From positions 496,001 to 560,000 of the forward strand of contig NZ_JAKMCM010000001.1 of the NCBI RefSeq assembly GCF_022662015.1: a stretch of 64,000 nt of DNA, read 5' to 3'. Made by a program: the position numbers and the translations under genes. How positions within the stretch are numbered: position 1 is the first letter of the stretch; each line of letters opens with the position of its first letter. Positions 18,762 through 26,582 of the stretch are shown piece after piece. The DNA is from Aestuariivivens sediminicola. GTDB taxonomy: Bacteria > Bacteroidota > Bacteroidia > Flavobacteriales > Flavobacteriaceae. The notes beneath the pieces are model-generated. The model ran no database searches. It saw only the letters and a program-made list of their open reading frames with translations, and was not told where the DNA came from.

Positions 18762-21700
18762 ATGGCATCGAAACATCTTAATATGACTGCAGAGCAAAGT
18801 GAAGCATTGCTGTTAGATCTCTACAATATAAAAGGGTCTGCATCTCCTTTACCAGGTGAAATCGATTCTAATTTTAAAATAAAGGTTTCCGATTCAGAGG
18901 CGTATATTTTAAAAATAGCAGCTCCCAATACACCGTCGGACCATCTCGAGTTTCAGAATGCCTTGTTGCAACATATCGCAACCCATGGCAGTCATCTCAA
19001 TGCGTCAAGGGTTATCGCAAATGCCCTCGGCGGACTGATTTCCGAATGTTACGATTCCAATGAAAACAAGCGGTATGTGAGATTGATTACCTGGGTCCCG
19101 GGAAGGGTATGGAGTGTGGTTAATCCGCAATCGGATAATTTACGCTTCAATTTAGGGAGACATTGCGGTACGCTGACCAAGATCCTCCAGGAATTCGATC
19201 ATGAAGAGGCCTATCGTGATTTCGAATGGGATATCGCCCAATCGCTCTGGACAAAGGACCATCTTCATCTGTTCTCAGAGGAAGAACAGGATATCCTTCA
19301 TGGTTTTCAGGAACAGTTCGAAGCTGCACTGGAACCCTATTCCAGGTTAAGAAAAGGCCTTGTCCATAACGATGCCAACGACAACAATATCATTGTCTCC
19401 GAAGATCTTAAACACCCCCAGGTTCGTGCCCTTATCGACTACGGTGATGCCATTCATACCCAAATAATCAATGATCTGGCCATTGCCTGCAGCTATGCCA
19501 TGATGCACCACATGGATCCTTTGGAAGCTGCACTTCCCATTGTAAAAGGCTATCATAACAGCTTTCCCCTGCTTGAGGAAGAATTGGAACACTTGTATGT
19601 GGCCATTGCCATGCGGTTGGTGATTTCGGTAACAAAATCAGCCATCAACAAAATCAAAGACCCCGACAATGACTATCTGAATATCAGTGAACAGCCTGCC
19701 TGGGACCTTTTGAAAAAATGGAGGCTCATCTCGAAAGAATTCGCGACCTGCAGTTTCAGAAGTGCCTGTGATTTCAATGCACATCCGAAAGAAGTCACAT
19801 TCAGCGAATGGGCCAACAGTAATACCTTCTATGTAGCGGACCTGTTTCCGAATGTGGAAATCAATGACATCCATCACTTGGATTTAAGTGTGTCAAGCGA
19901 GTGGATGGGACATCGCAAGGACTTTGATGATTTGGAACTATTTGAATTTAAAATCCGTAGACTTCAAAAATGCGTTCCGAATAAAATTATTGCAGGAGGC
20001 TATTTGGAACCACGTATTATTTACACCTCTTCGGCCTATGATAAAATTGGCAATAATGGAAAAGAAAGTCGCACCATCCACCTGGGTGTTGATTTCTGGT
20101 TACCCGCCGGAACACCAGTCTCGGCCATCTGTGATGGTGAAATAGTTATAGCCATTAACAATGCCGGCGATAAGGAATATGGCGGTTTAGTAGTTATCAA
20201 GCATTGCACAGATATCATGGATTTTTACACCCTCTATGGCCATTTAAGTGTGCAAAGTGTCACGATGCATAAGGTAGGCGATCACATTAAAAAAGGAGAT
20301 ATTATTGGCTACCTGGGTTCCTATCCGGAAAATGGCAACTGGGTTCCGCATCTGCATTTCCAAATACTGCTGTCATTATTGGACTATAAAAACGATTACC
20401 CCGGAGTGGCCTATTACTCTCAGATGGGCATTTGGAAGAGTATATGCCCTGATCCGAATCTTCTGTTCAAAATAGAATCCCTTCGAAAGCCATCGGCCAT
20501 TTCTGATGAAGAACTGATGCAATACAGACAACAGCATTTGGGTAAAAATATCAGCCTTCAGTACGATACCCCGATAAGAATGGTTCGTGGTGATGGCGTA
20601 TATCTTATCGACCCATTTGGCCGAAATTATTTGGATACGGTCAACAACGTGGCTCATGTGGGTCATGAGAACTTCAGGGTGGTAAAGGCCGGGCAGGATC
20701 AAATGGCCCTTTTAAATACCAATACCCGCTATTTACACGAGCATATTACCACCTTAACAAAAGAACTCCTGGCCACCCTGCCATCACCCCTGGCCGTTGT
20801 GTATTTTGTGAACTCCGGAAGTGAGGCCAACGATCTGGCCATTAGAATGGCAAAGTGTGCCACAGGGGAACGCGATTTTATAGTTTCAGCATCGGGATAT
20901 CATGGCCATACCGATACCTGCATTGGCCTGTCGTCCTATAAGTTTGATGGCGAAGGTGGTGAGGGCGCTCCGGAATACACCCATACATTTGTGATGCCCG
21001 ATGCCTACCGGGGTACCTATCGGGGTTCGGATACAGCGGCCCTCTATACTGCTGAAGTACAAACGCTAATAGATGCCGTACATCAGAAAGGGCGGGGTGT
21101 CGCCGGAGTGCTATTAGAGCCTATATTAAGCTGTGGCGGCCAAATCGAACTCCCCAAAGGCTTTTTGAAAAGCGTATATACGAACATCCGAGCGGTTGGC
21201 GGGTTGTGCATTTCAGATGAAGTCCAGGTGGGCTGCGGACGCGTGGGAAAAGCGTTTTGGGGCTTTCAGTTGCATGATGTCGTTCCGGATATCATTACCA
21301 TTGGAAAACCTTTGGGGAATGGTCACCCTTTGGCAGCGGTGGTTTGCACCCGGGAGGTGGCCAATTCATTTGCCAACGGAATGGAATATTTTAATACGTT
21401 TGGAGGTAATCCCGTGTCCTGCGCGGTAGGCATTGAAGTATTGCGGATTGTAAAGGAAGAGAAGCTGCAAGAACAGGCGTACAGGGTTGGATCGTTTTTA
21501 AAATCTAAATTACAGGAACTGGCATCGCTTTATCCCATTATTGGTGATGTGCGTGGCCAGGGTCTGTTTCTGGGAATTGAATTGGTGAACAGGCATCTCC
21601 GACCGCTAAGCGACCAAACACGATACCTTATTAACCGCATGAAGGACTTTGGAATTTTAATGAGCAGTGACGGTCCGGACAGAAACGTGTTGAAAATTAA

Positions 21701-21794
21701 GCCCCCAATGCTCTTTACGGAGGAACATGCCGAGGAACTTATCTTTTACCTGAAGAAAATTTTGGATGAGGATGTTATGAAGCATGCCTATTAA
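18762..21794 (+). CDS. kinase-like (APH) / M23 peptidase / class III aminotransferase fusion
   Basis: 1010 residues, three domains. About 1-330 is an aminoglycoside-phosphotransferase-like kinase with HNDANDNN (His202, Asp204, Asn209) and LIDYGDA (Asp226). About 420-560 is an M23 metallopeptidase-like domain with HLGVD (His440, Asp444) and HLH (His530, His532), all zinc ligands kept. About 595-1005 is a PLP-dependent class III aminotransferase with VNSGSEANDLA, SDEVQVGCGR and ITIGKPLGNG (Schiff-base Lys849). No signal peptide is seen, which is odd for M23. This architecture is known in other bacteria, and the aminotransferase part resembles the AGXT2-like phospho-lyase group, but the function is not established to my knowledge. 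It stands alone, flanked by gaps of 453 and 159 bases. Confidence 0.9.
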   Translation: MASKHLNMTAEQSEALLLDLYNIKGSASPLPGEIDSNFKIKVSDSEAYILKIAAPNTPSDHLEFQNALLQHIATHGSHLNASRVIANALGGLISECYDSNENKRYVRLITWVPGRVWSVVNPQSDNLRFNLGRHCGTLTKILQEFDHEEAYRDFEWDIAQSLWTKDHLHLFSEEEQDILHGFQEQFEAALEPYSRLRKGLVHNDANDNNIIVSEDLKHPQVRALIDYGDAIHTQIINDLAIACSYAMMHHMDPLEAALPIVKGYHNSFPLLEEELEHLYVAIAMRLVISVTKSAINKIKDPDNDYLNISEQPAWDLLKKWRLISKEFATCSFRSACDFNAHPKEVTFSEWANSNTFYVADLFPNVEINDIHHLDLSVSSEWMGHRKDFDDLELFEFKIRRLQKCVPNKIIAGGYLEPRIIYTSSAYDKIGNNGKESRTIHLGVDFWLPAGTPVSAICDGEIVIAINNAGDKEYGGLVVIKHCTDIMDFYTLYGHLSVQSVTMHKVGDHIKKGDIIGYLGSYPENGNWVPHLHFQILLSLLDYKNDYPGVAYYSQMGIWKSICPDPNLLFKIESLRKPSAISDEELMQYRQQHLGKNISLQYDTPIRMVRGDGVYLIDPFGRNYLDTVNNVAHVGHENFRVVKAGQDQMALLNTNTRYLHEHITTLTKELLATLPSPLAVVYFVNSGSEANDLAIRMAKCATGERDFIVSASGYHGHTDTCIGLSSYKFDGEGGEGAPEYTHTFVMPDAYRGTYRGSDTAALYTAEVQTLIDAVHQKGRGVAGVLLEPILSCGGQIELPKGFLKSVYTNIRAVGGLCISDEVQVGCGRVGKAFWGFQLHDVVPDIITIGKPLGNGHPLAAVVCTREVANSFANGMEYFNTFGGNPVSCAVGIEVLRIVKEEKLQEQAYRVGSFLKSKLQELASLYPIIGDVRGQGLFLGIELVNRHLRPLSDQTRYLINRMKDFGILMSSDGPDRNVLKIKPPMLFTEEHAEELIFYLKKILDEDVMKHAY

Positions 21795-21953
21795 AAATAC
21801 CGCTATGCCTATAAAAACATTTACTATTTTTGAATACCGTTGTAACACATATTCAACCGCTTAATCACATTTTGATGGAATATCGCGTGACAATGTAATT
21901 CTTAAACATACTTTAATAGCCCAATACGATACATGGCAGACTAAAACCTTTTT

Positions 21954-22760
21954 ATGTTAACCTACGGTAAATATTTAAATACAGCAATTAGGGCCTCATT
22001 ATTGGCCGGAGCAGAAATCCTTAACATCTACGAATCCGATTTTTCGATCAGTTATAAAGAGGACGCCTCTCCTCTGACAGAGGCCGATATCGCCTCGAAT
22101 AACATCATTAAAGCCCATCTTGAACCTACAAATATTCCAGTTATTAGCGAAGAAAGCCGACAGATGCCCTATGACAAAAGAAAGCAATGGCAGGCGTGCT
22201 GGATTGTGGATCCCATTGACGGCACCAAAGAATTTATAAAAAGGAATGGTGAGTTTACCGTAAATATTGCTCTTGTTGTACAGGGCCAACCCATGCTCGG
22301 CGTTATCTATGTTCCTGTAAGCTCCGAACTATATTATACCGATGGTACGAAGACAAAGGCGTATCGATCGGTTGTACATCATCATAATGAGGAGCTGAAA
22401 ACTCTGTTATTTAAAGAAAAGGACGCGTTAAAGCCCCGACTTGAAAAAGGGAATACACTGCGAGTAGTCGGGAGCCGATCGCATATGAATGCGAAAACAT
22501 TACAATACCTCAATGTGCTGAAGCATGATCATGATGCCATTGAAATAGTTTCCAAAGGCAGTTCACTAAAATTTTGTTTGATGGCCGAGGGGAAGGCAGA
22601 TCTGTATCCGCGGTTTGCGCCAACAATGGAATGGGATACGGCGGCTGGTCAGGCCATTTGTGAGGCTGTTGGATTAAAGGTCATCGACCAAAGAACCATG
22701 CAGCCTATGGTTTATAACAGGGAAAGCCTTTTAAACAACCACTTTTTGGTAAGTTACTAA
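21954..22760 (+). CDS. cysQ: 3'(2'),5'-bisphosphate nucleotidase CysQ
   Basis: 268 residues. The inositol-monophosphatase-fold motifs are complete: EDASPLTEAD, VISEES, WIVDPIDGTKEFI (metal-binding DPIDGT) and EWDTAAGQAI. The RNGEFTVNIALV segment is typical of CysQ. It dephosphorylates 3'-phosphoadenosine 5'-phosphate to AMP, recycling the by-product of sulfotransferase or PAPS reductase reactions. It is translationally coupled (TAATG) to the double-DUF2061 gene, which overlaps cysC, so the three form a sulfate-activation group. The ATP sulfurylase genes cysD and cysN are not present in the window. Confidence 0.94.
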   Translation: MLTYGKYLNTAIRASLLAGAEILNIYESDFSISYKEDASPLTEADIASNNIIKAHLEPTNIPVISEESRQMPYDKRKQWQACWIVDPIDGTKEFIKRNGEFTVNIALVVQGQPMLGVIYVPVSSELYYTDGTKTKAYRSVVHHHNEELKTLLFKEKDALKPRLEKGNTLRVVGSRSHMNAKTLQYLNVLKHDHDAIEIVSKGSSLKFCLMAEGKADLYPRFAPTMEWDTAAGQAICEAVGLKVIDQRTMQPMVYNRESLLNNHFLVSY

Positions 22761-23176
22761 TGTCGACATCCATTCATAAAAGACATATTGCCAAATCAAT
22801 TACCTGGCGCATGTTAGGGACACTGGATACCTTTATGCTGTCATGGATCATTACGGGAAATGCATTGGCCGGTCTTAAAATTAGCGGTTTGGAACTCTTT
22901 ACAAAAATGATTTTGTATTATTGCCATGAGCAAGTCTGGTATAGAAAAGGCACAGCCAACAGCAAAAAAAGACATGTATTCAAGACCTTTACATGGCGCA
23001 TGTTGGGAACACTGGACACCATGTTCCTGGCATGGCTCATCACGGGAAATCCACTCACGGGATTCCATGTTGGCCTAGCCGAAGTCGTTACTAAGATGGT
23101 CTTGTATTATCTGCATGAACGTAGCTGGTACCGCTTCGATTTTGGGCTGGAGCAACGCAACACCACAAAAAAATGA
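22760..23176 (+). CDS. membrane protein with two DUF2061 repeats
   Basis: 138 residues made of two copies of the ~60-residue DUF2061 unit. The first spans about 6-63 and the second about 71-128. Each contains TWRMLGTLDT, a hydrophobic stretch with WLITGNPL or WIITGNAL, and a K-M-x-LYY-x-HE-x-x-WYR ending. Each unit probably forms two short membrane helices. Function is unknown; DUF2061 genes often lie beside sulfate-assimilation genes, as here, where it overlaps cysQ by 1 base and cysC by 4 bases. A link with sulfate or APS metabolism is inferred only from position. Confidence 0.9.
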   Translation: MSTSIHKRHIAKSITWRMLGTLDTFMLSWIITGNALAGLKISGLELFTKMILYYCHEQVWYRKGTANSKKRHVFKTFTWRMLGTLDTMFLAWLITGNPLTGFHVGLAEVVTKMVLYYLHERSWYRFDFGLEQRNTTKK

Positions 23177-23763
23177 AAAAACATTTAACAGATCACAACT
23201 ATAGGATTAGCAGAGCGGAACGGCAAAAGTTAAATGGCCATAATGCTTTCCTGGTTTTCTTTACGGGATTGTCAGGCTCGGGTAAATCTACCTTAGCCAA
23301 TGCCTTGGAAGTCAGACTTAACCACATCAAGGTGCACACTTATGTTCTTGATGGGGATAACATAAGGCGCGGTATCAATAAAAATTTAGGATTCTCTCCC
23401 GAAGACCGATCTGAAAATAACAGGCGCATTGGGGAAATATCGAAACTGTTTGTCGATGCCGGGTTGGTCGTTCTCGCTGCTTTTGTTGCCCCTTATAAAA
23501 AGGACAGGCAATTTATCAGAGACACCGTAGGCCGGGATAATTACATCGAAGTGTTTGTGAACACCAGTTTGGAAGAATGTGAAAAAAGAGATGTTAAAGG
23601 CTTATATAAGCTGGCCAGGGCGGGTAAAATAAAGAATATGACCGGTATATCGGCGCCCTATGAAATACCTGAAGAACCCGATATTGTGGTCTCCCATCTC
23701 AACACGATTGAGGAATCTGTCGACATGGTATTTGAGCATATAAAAGGAAAATTGAGTTTGTGA
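23173..23763 (+). CDS. cysC: adenylyl-sulfate kinase CysC
   Basis: 196 residues, normal family length. P-loop GLSGSGKST (Lys38), the DGDNIRRGINKNLGFS substrate segment, RSENNRRIGEISKLF, FVAPYKKDRQFIRD and the lid region KGLYKLARAGKIKNMTGI are all present. It phosphorylates adenylyl sulfate to PAPS using ATP. With CysQ it points to PAPS use, either for sulfite production or for sulfation of cell components. It is the third gene of the cysQ-DUF2061-cysC unit and overlaps the previous stop by 4 bases. Confidence 0.95.
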   Translation: MKKHLTDHNYRISRAERQKLNGHNAFLVFFTGLSGSGKSTLANALEVRLNHIKVHTYVLDGDNIRRGINKNLGFSPEDRSENNRRIGEISKLFVDAGLVVLAAFVAPYKKDRQFIRDTVGRDNYIEVFVNTSLEECEKRDVKGLYKLARAGKIKNMTGISAPYEIPEEPDIVVSHLNTIEESVDMVFEHIKGKLSL

Positions 23764-23847
23764 TCAAGCTCCCCTATCTCCGTTTCTATTTTTGTCAACG
23801 CAATTTTATCGAGACCTGTAAGGCATGGCTCTCTAAGAATCATTTTA

Positions 23848-23901
23848 AAATAAAAAAGCCTCTTGTTTCCAAGAAGCGCTTCGGTGCGGGCGGGGAGACT
23901 C
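23848..23901. repeat. 54-base direct repeat copy 1: tRNA-Leu 3' end plus terminator remnant
   Basis: This stretch matches 23990-24043 at nearly every base. On the minus strand it reads as the final ~17 bases of the tRNA-Leu gene (GAGTCTCCCCGCCCGCA) followed by the tRNA terminator hairpin. The rest of the tRNA is missing; downstream, GTCTCCCC at 23951-23958 is an inverted copy of the T-stem segment. It could be an attachment-site scar or the remains of a decayed tandem tRNA. Confidence 0.85.
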
Positions 23902-23989
23902 ACTTCCCTTCGTCTAAGCTCAGGGTAAACTCGCTCAGTATAAACTTCTCGTCTCCCCCATGTAGCCTTGTAATTTGAATAATCTCAAT

Positions 23990-24043
23990 AAATAAAAAAG
24001 CCTCTTGTTTCCAAGAAGCTCTTCGGTGCGGGCGGGGAGACTC
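23990..24043. repeat. 54-base direct repeat copy 2, at the true tRNA-Leu 3' end
   Basis: The functional member of the pair. It covers the last ~17 bases of tRNA-Leu(UAG) and its terminator on the minus strand. The copies are 88 bases apart and differ at about one position (G or T in AAGC[G/T]CTTCGG). Confidence 0.85.
23994..24019 (-). terminator. terminator of tRNA-Leu
   Basis: On the minus strand GCTTCTTG-GAAA-CAAGAGGC forms an 8-base-pair stem (one wobble) with a GAAA loop, followed by TTTTTT. It begins 8 bases after the tRNA 3' end. Confidence 0.85.
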
Positions 24044-24108
24044 GAACTCCCACACCTCGCGGCACTAGATCCTAAGTCTAGCGTGTCTACCAATTCCACC
24101 ACGCCCGC
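24027..24108 (-). tRNA. tRNA-Leu (anticodon UAG)
   Basis: 82 bases without an encoded CCA. The acceptor arms GCGGGCG and CGCCCGC pair fully, with discriminator A. The anticodon stem is CTAGA/TCTAG with loop CTTAGGA, giving anticodon TAG, which reads CUA and related leucine codons. The T arm is GGGAG-TTCGAGT-CTCCC. A variable arm (TGCCGCGAGGTGT region) is present, as expected for a class II tRNA. Confidence 0.95.
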
Positions 24109-24132
24109 TATATCCCAATAAATATCGGGATG

Positions 24133-24162
24133 CAAATATAATCAAGATTTTTAAATTGCAAA
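24133..24162 (-). promoter_or_regulatory. Bacteroidota-type promoter of tRNA-Leu
   Basis: On the minus strand TTTG (24162-24159), 18 bases, then TATATTTG (24140-24133). This matches the Bacteroidota vegetative consensus TTTG-N19-TAnnTTTG nearly perfectly and lies about 24 bases before the tRNA 5' end. Confidence 0.8.
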
Positions 24163-24192
24163 CCTGAAAGCCTTAAAAACATTCTTTTTTTA

Positions 24193-24200
24193 TACTTTTG
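24193..24200 (+). promoter_or_regulatory. probable -7 box of the M20 dipeptidase gene
   Basis: TACTTTTG matches TAnnTTTG and lies 23 bases before the ATG at 24224. I see no good -33 TTTG, so the promoter call rests on the -7 element alone. Confidence 0.5.
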
Positions 24201-24223
24201 AAATCAACTATACACAAACTCAT

Positions 24224-25615
24224 ATGGACACTATTCAATCCTACATCAAGGCGAACAAGGATCGTTTTATAAATGAACTCGTAGAACTTCTTAAAATACC
24301 CTCAATAAGTGCAGATTCCAACTATAAAAACGAGGTTCTAAACACGGCTCAGGCCGTTAAACTGAGTTTGGAACGGGCGGGGTGTGAGCGTGTTGAAATT
24401 TGTGAGACCGATGGACATCCCATTGTTTATGGTGAAAAAATAATACACACGGATTTACCCACCGTTTTGGTTTACGGACATTATGATGTACAACCACCGG
24501 ACCCATTGGACCTATGGCATTCGCCACCATTCGAACCGGTAATACAAACGACGGACAAACACCCTGAAGGTGCCATTTTTGCCCGAGGTGCGAGCGATGA
24601 TAAAGGTCAAATGTTTATGCATGTTAAAGCCATGGAACTGATGACATCAACGAACCAGTTACCCTGCAATGTTAAATTCATGATTGAGGGTGAAGAAGAA
24701 GTCGGAAGCTCCAACCTCTCCATTTTTGTAAAAAACCACCGGGAGAAATTAAAGAATGATGTCATCCTTATTTCCGACACCGGGATGATCGCCAACGACA
24801 CGCCGTCAATTACAACAGGACTGCGCGGTTTGAGTTACGTGGAAGTAGAGGTTACAGGACCCAATCGCGATCTGCATTCCGGCTTATATGGTGGTGCCGT
24901 GGCCAATCCCATTAATATTTTATCCAAAATGATCGCGTCAATGCACGACGAGAATAACCATATCACCATTCCCGGATTTTACGATAAGGTAGAGGAACTC
25001 TCTGATATGGAAAGAGCTGAAATGGCAAAGGCACCCTTTAATTTGGAAAACTATAAAAAAGCCCTGAATATTGATGCGGTTCACGGTGAAGCAGGTTATT
25101 CCACACACGAACGGACGTCTATCAGACCTACTTTGGATGTCAATGGTATCTGGGGCGGATATACGGGTGAAGGGGCTAAAACGGTTATCCCCAGTAAAGC
25201 CTATGCTAAAATTTCCATGCGGTTAGTACCACATCAAAACTGGGAGGAGATCACACGACTGTTCACCGCCTATTTTGAACGTATTGCACCCAAAGGCGTT
25301 ACAGTAAAAGTTAGTCCGCACCATGGTGGTCAGGGTTATGTAACACCAATAGATCACATTGGATACCAGGCCGCCAGCAAGGCTTACACAGACACCTTTG
25401 GCAAAACGCCCATTCCACAGCGCAGTGGTGGCAGCATTCCCATAGTGTCCCTTTTTGAAAAAGAATTAAAAAGCAAAACCATTCTCATGGGATTTGGTCT
25501 GGACAGTGATGCCATTCATTCCCCAAACGAGCATTTCGGTATTTTTAACTTCTTAAAAGGCATAGAAACCATTCCTTTATTCTTTAAGTACTTTACCCAA
25601 CTTTCTAAAGAATAA
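24224..25615 (+). CDS. M20 family dipeptidase
   Basis: 463 residues, cytoplasmic (no signal). Metal-binding motifs of M20 peptidases are present: VLVYGHYDVQPPDPLDLW (His and the nearby Asp), FARGASDDKGQ (bridging Asp), IEGEEEVGSSN (catalytic and metal Glu), and the later HSPNEHFG. The dimerisation domain lies at about 195-330. Members remove amino acids from dipeptides, in the CNDP/PepV-like group. It follows the tRNA divergently and is 39 bases before the EamA transporter, possibly in one transcript. Substrate is not predictable. Confidence 0.92.
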   Translation: MDTIQSYIKANKDRFINELVELLKIPSISADSNYKNEVLNTAQAVKLSLERAGCERVEICETDGHPIVYGEKIIHTDLPTVLVYGHYDVQPPDPLDLWHSPPFEPVIQTTDKHPEGAIFARGASDDKGQMFMHVKAMELMTSTNQLPCNVKFMIEGEEEVGSSNLSIFVKNHREKLKNDVILISDTGMIANDTPSITTGLRGLSYVEVEVTGPNRDLHSGLYGGAVANPINILSKMIASMHDENNHITIPGFYDKVEELSDMERAEMAKAPFNLENYKKALNIDAVHGEAGYSTHERTSIRPTLDVNGIWGGYTGEGAKTVIPSKAYAKISMRLVPHQNWEEITRLFTAYFERIAPKGVTVKVSPHHGGQGYVTPIDHIGYQAASKAYTDTFGKTPIPQRSGGSIPIVSLFEKELKSKTILMGFGLDSDAIHSPNEHFGIFNFLKGIETIPLFFKYFTQLSKE

Positions 25616-25654
25616 ATGGGAATGCATTGAGGGTAGTACCCCGATCTCGTATAC

Positions 25655-26539
25655 ATGAAAGACAATCACTTTAACCAGCTTCTCCTGCTTTTATTGGCGA
25701 CCTTATTTATAAGTTCATCAGGGGCCCTGGGTAAGTTCATAGACATGCCTGTTCCGGTCATCATCTGGATGCGCTCCATCATCGCTTCTGTATTGCTGTA
25801 TGGATTTTGCCGCTATAAAAAATACCGTTTGGCCCTAAGGACACGAAAGGACCTGATCCTCTTCATTATCAGCGGGCTCTTTTTAGCAACACACTGGATC
25901 ACCTATTTCTATGCGTTGAAACTCTCGAATGTAGCCATTGGCATGCTGTCTCTGTTTGTATATCCTATATTGACAGCTCTGATAGAACCCCTGTTTATAG
26001 ACACGAAATTTGATCCTATATATATTGTACTGGGAGTTATGGTCTTATTCGGGATTTATATCCTGGCACCGGAATTCAATCTGGAAAGTGCTCATGTAAA
26101 AGGTGCCTTATTTGGGTTGCTCTCGGCGCTGTTCTATTCTATTCGAAATATCATTTCCAAGCAAATGGTGTCGCGTTACAACAGCACCTCCATCATGTTC
26201 TATCAAATTACGATAATCAGTATCGTATTATTGCCTGTTTTATGGCTTCAGGACAGTTCGAATATTGAGACGCAATACCCGTATATAATTATATTGGGCG
26301 TCATTACTACCGCCGTTGGACACACCATGCTGGTGAATAGCTTAAAGCACTTTACAGTGAGTACGGCAAGTATCATTAGCAGTGTTCAACCTATTTTAGG
26401 TATCATCATTGCATTCATTTTCCTTAGGGAAATTCCGACCTGGAATACATTTTTTGGAGGAACAGTAATTCTTCTTACGGTAGTCATTGAAAGCCTGAGA
26501 TCCCAAAAGAAAAACAAGGCGCTGTTCAAATCAAAATAG
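25655..26539 (+). CDS. EamA/DMT family transporter
   Basis: 294 residues with ten predicted transmembrane helices in two repeated EamA halves. Examples are SSGALGKFIDMPVPVIIWMR in the first half and FGLLSALFYSIRNIISKQMV in the second. This superfamily exports or imports metabolites such as amino acids and nucleosides; the substrate cannot be told from sequence. It is 39 bases downstream of the M20 dipeptidase, which might hint at amino-acid export, but this is weak. Its stop codon lies inside the large hairpin shared with the convergent SQR-like gene. Confidence 0.88.
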   Translation: MKDNHFNQLLLLLLATLFISSSGALGKFIDMPVPVIIWMRSIIASVLLYGFCRYKKYRLALRTRKDLILFIISGLFLATHWITYFYALKLSNVAIGMLSLFVYPILTALIEPLFIDTKFDPIYIVLGVMVLFGIYILAPEFNLESAHVKGALFGLLSALFYSIRNIISKQMVSRYNSTSIMFYQITIISIVLLPVLWLQDSSNIETQYPYIIILGVITTAVGHTMLVNSLKHFTVSTASIISSVQPILGIIIAFIFLREIPTWNTFFGGTVILLTVVIESLRSQKKNKALFKSK

Positions 26540-26569
26540 CAATTATTTTGTTTCGATAGCGCCTTGTTT
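26512..26569 (-). terminator. large convergent terminator hairpin
   Basis: AAACAAGGCGCT at 26512-26523 pairs with AGCGCCTTGTTT at 26558-26569. The inner segments (CAAAATA with TATTTTG) extend the stem to more than 20 pairs around a short loop. The EamA stop codon lies within the stem-loop. On the minus strand the hairpin is followed by TTTTTCTTTT, so it best terminates the SQR-like gene and may act both ways. Confidence 0.78.
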
Positions 26570-26582
26570 CAATCAAACCACA

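Noticed and set aside
23760-23978. Open frame downstream of cysC as a gene
   Set aside because: It reads through the tRNA-derived repeat and terminator remnant.
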